Assembly: GCA_005239795.1 (NCBI GenBank)
Contig: SBBH01000239.1
Coordinates: 1 to 5,897, forward strand
Length of the DNA: 5,897 nucleotides
Source: Planctomycetales bacterium
GTDB taxonomy: Bacteria > Planctomycetota > SBBH01
Direction of reading: 5' to 3'
The stretch's first letter is position 1. Every line of letters begins with the position of its first letter. Below are positions 5,436 through 5,897 of the stretch, one piece after another. The notes below the pieces were generated by a model that saw only the letters and a list, made by a program, of their open reading frames with translations, was not told where the DNA came from and searched no databases. A program made the translations under genes and the position numbers.

Positions 5436-5897
5436 TCACCCAACCCCGATGGTCAGCGCCGCCCAGGTGAGTGCGACGGCGTTGTTGGCGGCATGTGCTA
5501 AGAGCGCCGGAGCAAGGCTCCCCGTCCGATGGAAGAGAACACCTAAGACAAGGCCGATCCAGGCGTGCGGCAAGAACGTCCAGGGAAAATCGCTGTGGGA
5601 CTGGTGCGCGAGTGAAAACAGGAACGCCGTCGCCGCAAGCGCGGCCGAGGGGCGAACGCGCGCGGCGAGAGCCGACTGCAAGAGGCGCCTGAACAGCAGC
5701 TCCTCGGCTAAGGGGGCCAGCCCCACGGCCAACAGGATCGCGAGCGCCTTCACGGGACTGGCCACGCCGCCGGTGAGGGTCTGGACGATGGGGTGGCGGC
5801 TGTCGGTAATCGGCGCGCCGCGCAGGGCTGCGAGAATCGTCTCAAGCGACAGCGCCCCCGCCAAACACAGCGCTCCCCCCGCGAGCCCTCGCCAAAC
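5436..5897 (-). CDS. CPBP family intramembrane glutamic endopeptidase (partial; N-terminus outside window)
   Basis: 153 C-terminal residues are visible and the frame stays open to the window edge. A TTG at 5864 exists, but the frame upstream of it still encodes hydrophobic residues, so the true start is probably beyond 5897. The CPBP (Rce1/Abi, formerly CAAX protease) signatures are all present in order, numbering from the edge: EELLFR (65-70, EExxxR), FSLAH (94-98, FxxxH) and HAANN (135-139, HxxxN). They lie in or beside hydrophobic segments at about 50-62, 85-98, 112-123 and 130-150, as expected for an integral membrane protease. Members have been linked to prenyl-protein processing, bacteriocin immunity and maturation, and regulated proteolysis, but the substrate cannot be predicted here. 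It converges on ruvX with a 13-base gap and no clear shared terminator. Confidence 0.88.
   Translation of the reverse strand, partial: VWRGLAGGALCLAGALSLETILAALRGAPITDSRHPIVQTLTGGVASPVKALAILLAVGLAPLAEELLFRRLLQSALAARVRPSAALAATAFLFSLAHQSHSDFPWTFLPHAWIGLVLGVLFHRTGSLAPALLAHAANNAVALTWAALTIGVG

Noticed and set aside
5436..5864. CPBP protein as a complete 142-residue gene starting at TTG 5864
   Set aside because: The frame remains open and hydrophobic to 5897, and CPBP proteins usually have further N-terminal membrane segments, so a truncated view is more likely.
4964..5897. ruvX plus CPBP as a defence or immunity module, since CPBP proteins were once annotated as abortive infection genes
   Set aside because: The genes are convergent, ruvX is a near-universal housekeeping gene, and no other defence component is visible.

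Overview
The window is GC-rich bacterial chromosomal sequence carrying four complete genes and one gene cut by the right edge. Two divergent pairs flank an AT-rich spacer at about 3602-3771. Leftward run folD-family then clpC. Rightward run manC then ruvX. A CPBP-family membrane protease gene enters from the right edge and converges on ruvX. There is no rRNA, tRNA, CRISPR array, phage gene or transposase, and every complete gene looks like housekeeping. The organism cannot be named from this. The ClpC N-terminus and the style of the ManC protein remind me, from memory only, of Planctomycetota/Omnitrophota-like and other phyla known mostly from metagenomes. Weak Shine-Dalgarno use at folD and ruvX fits such a lineage.

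Layout. 1-110: short non-coding stretch after clpC with a small palindrome. 111-2615 (-): clpC, an AAA+ unfoldase of the Clp protease. 2616-2713: clpC leader with a good sigma70-type promoter whose -35 box overlaps the folD stop codon, and a GC-rich hairpin at the predicted mRNA 5' end. 2714-3580 (-): a FolD-family protein of 288 residues that keeps the Rossmann cofactor site but has replaced three of the four classical active-site residues. 3602-3771: divergent promoter region with a consensus TATAAT box facing folD, a 30-base T-rich tract and a short heptamer duplication. 3772-4860 (+): manC, GDP-mannose synthesis. 4861-4963: a spacer almost filled by an imperfect palindrome whose arms are each four tandem 7-bp units, with a terminator-like hairpin nested in its centre. 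4964-5422 (+): ruvX/yqgF. 5436-5897 (-): CPBP protease, C-terminal part.

The genes do not form one pathway: protein quality control, one-carbon metabolism, sugar-nucleotide synthesis, and rRNA maturation or recombination. I see no obvious new multi-gene system. The two points most worth following are the substituted active site of the FolD homologue and the inverted array of heptamers that runs up to the ruvX start codon and appears to have displaced its ribosome binding site.
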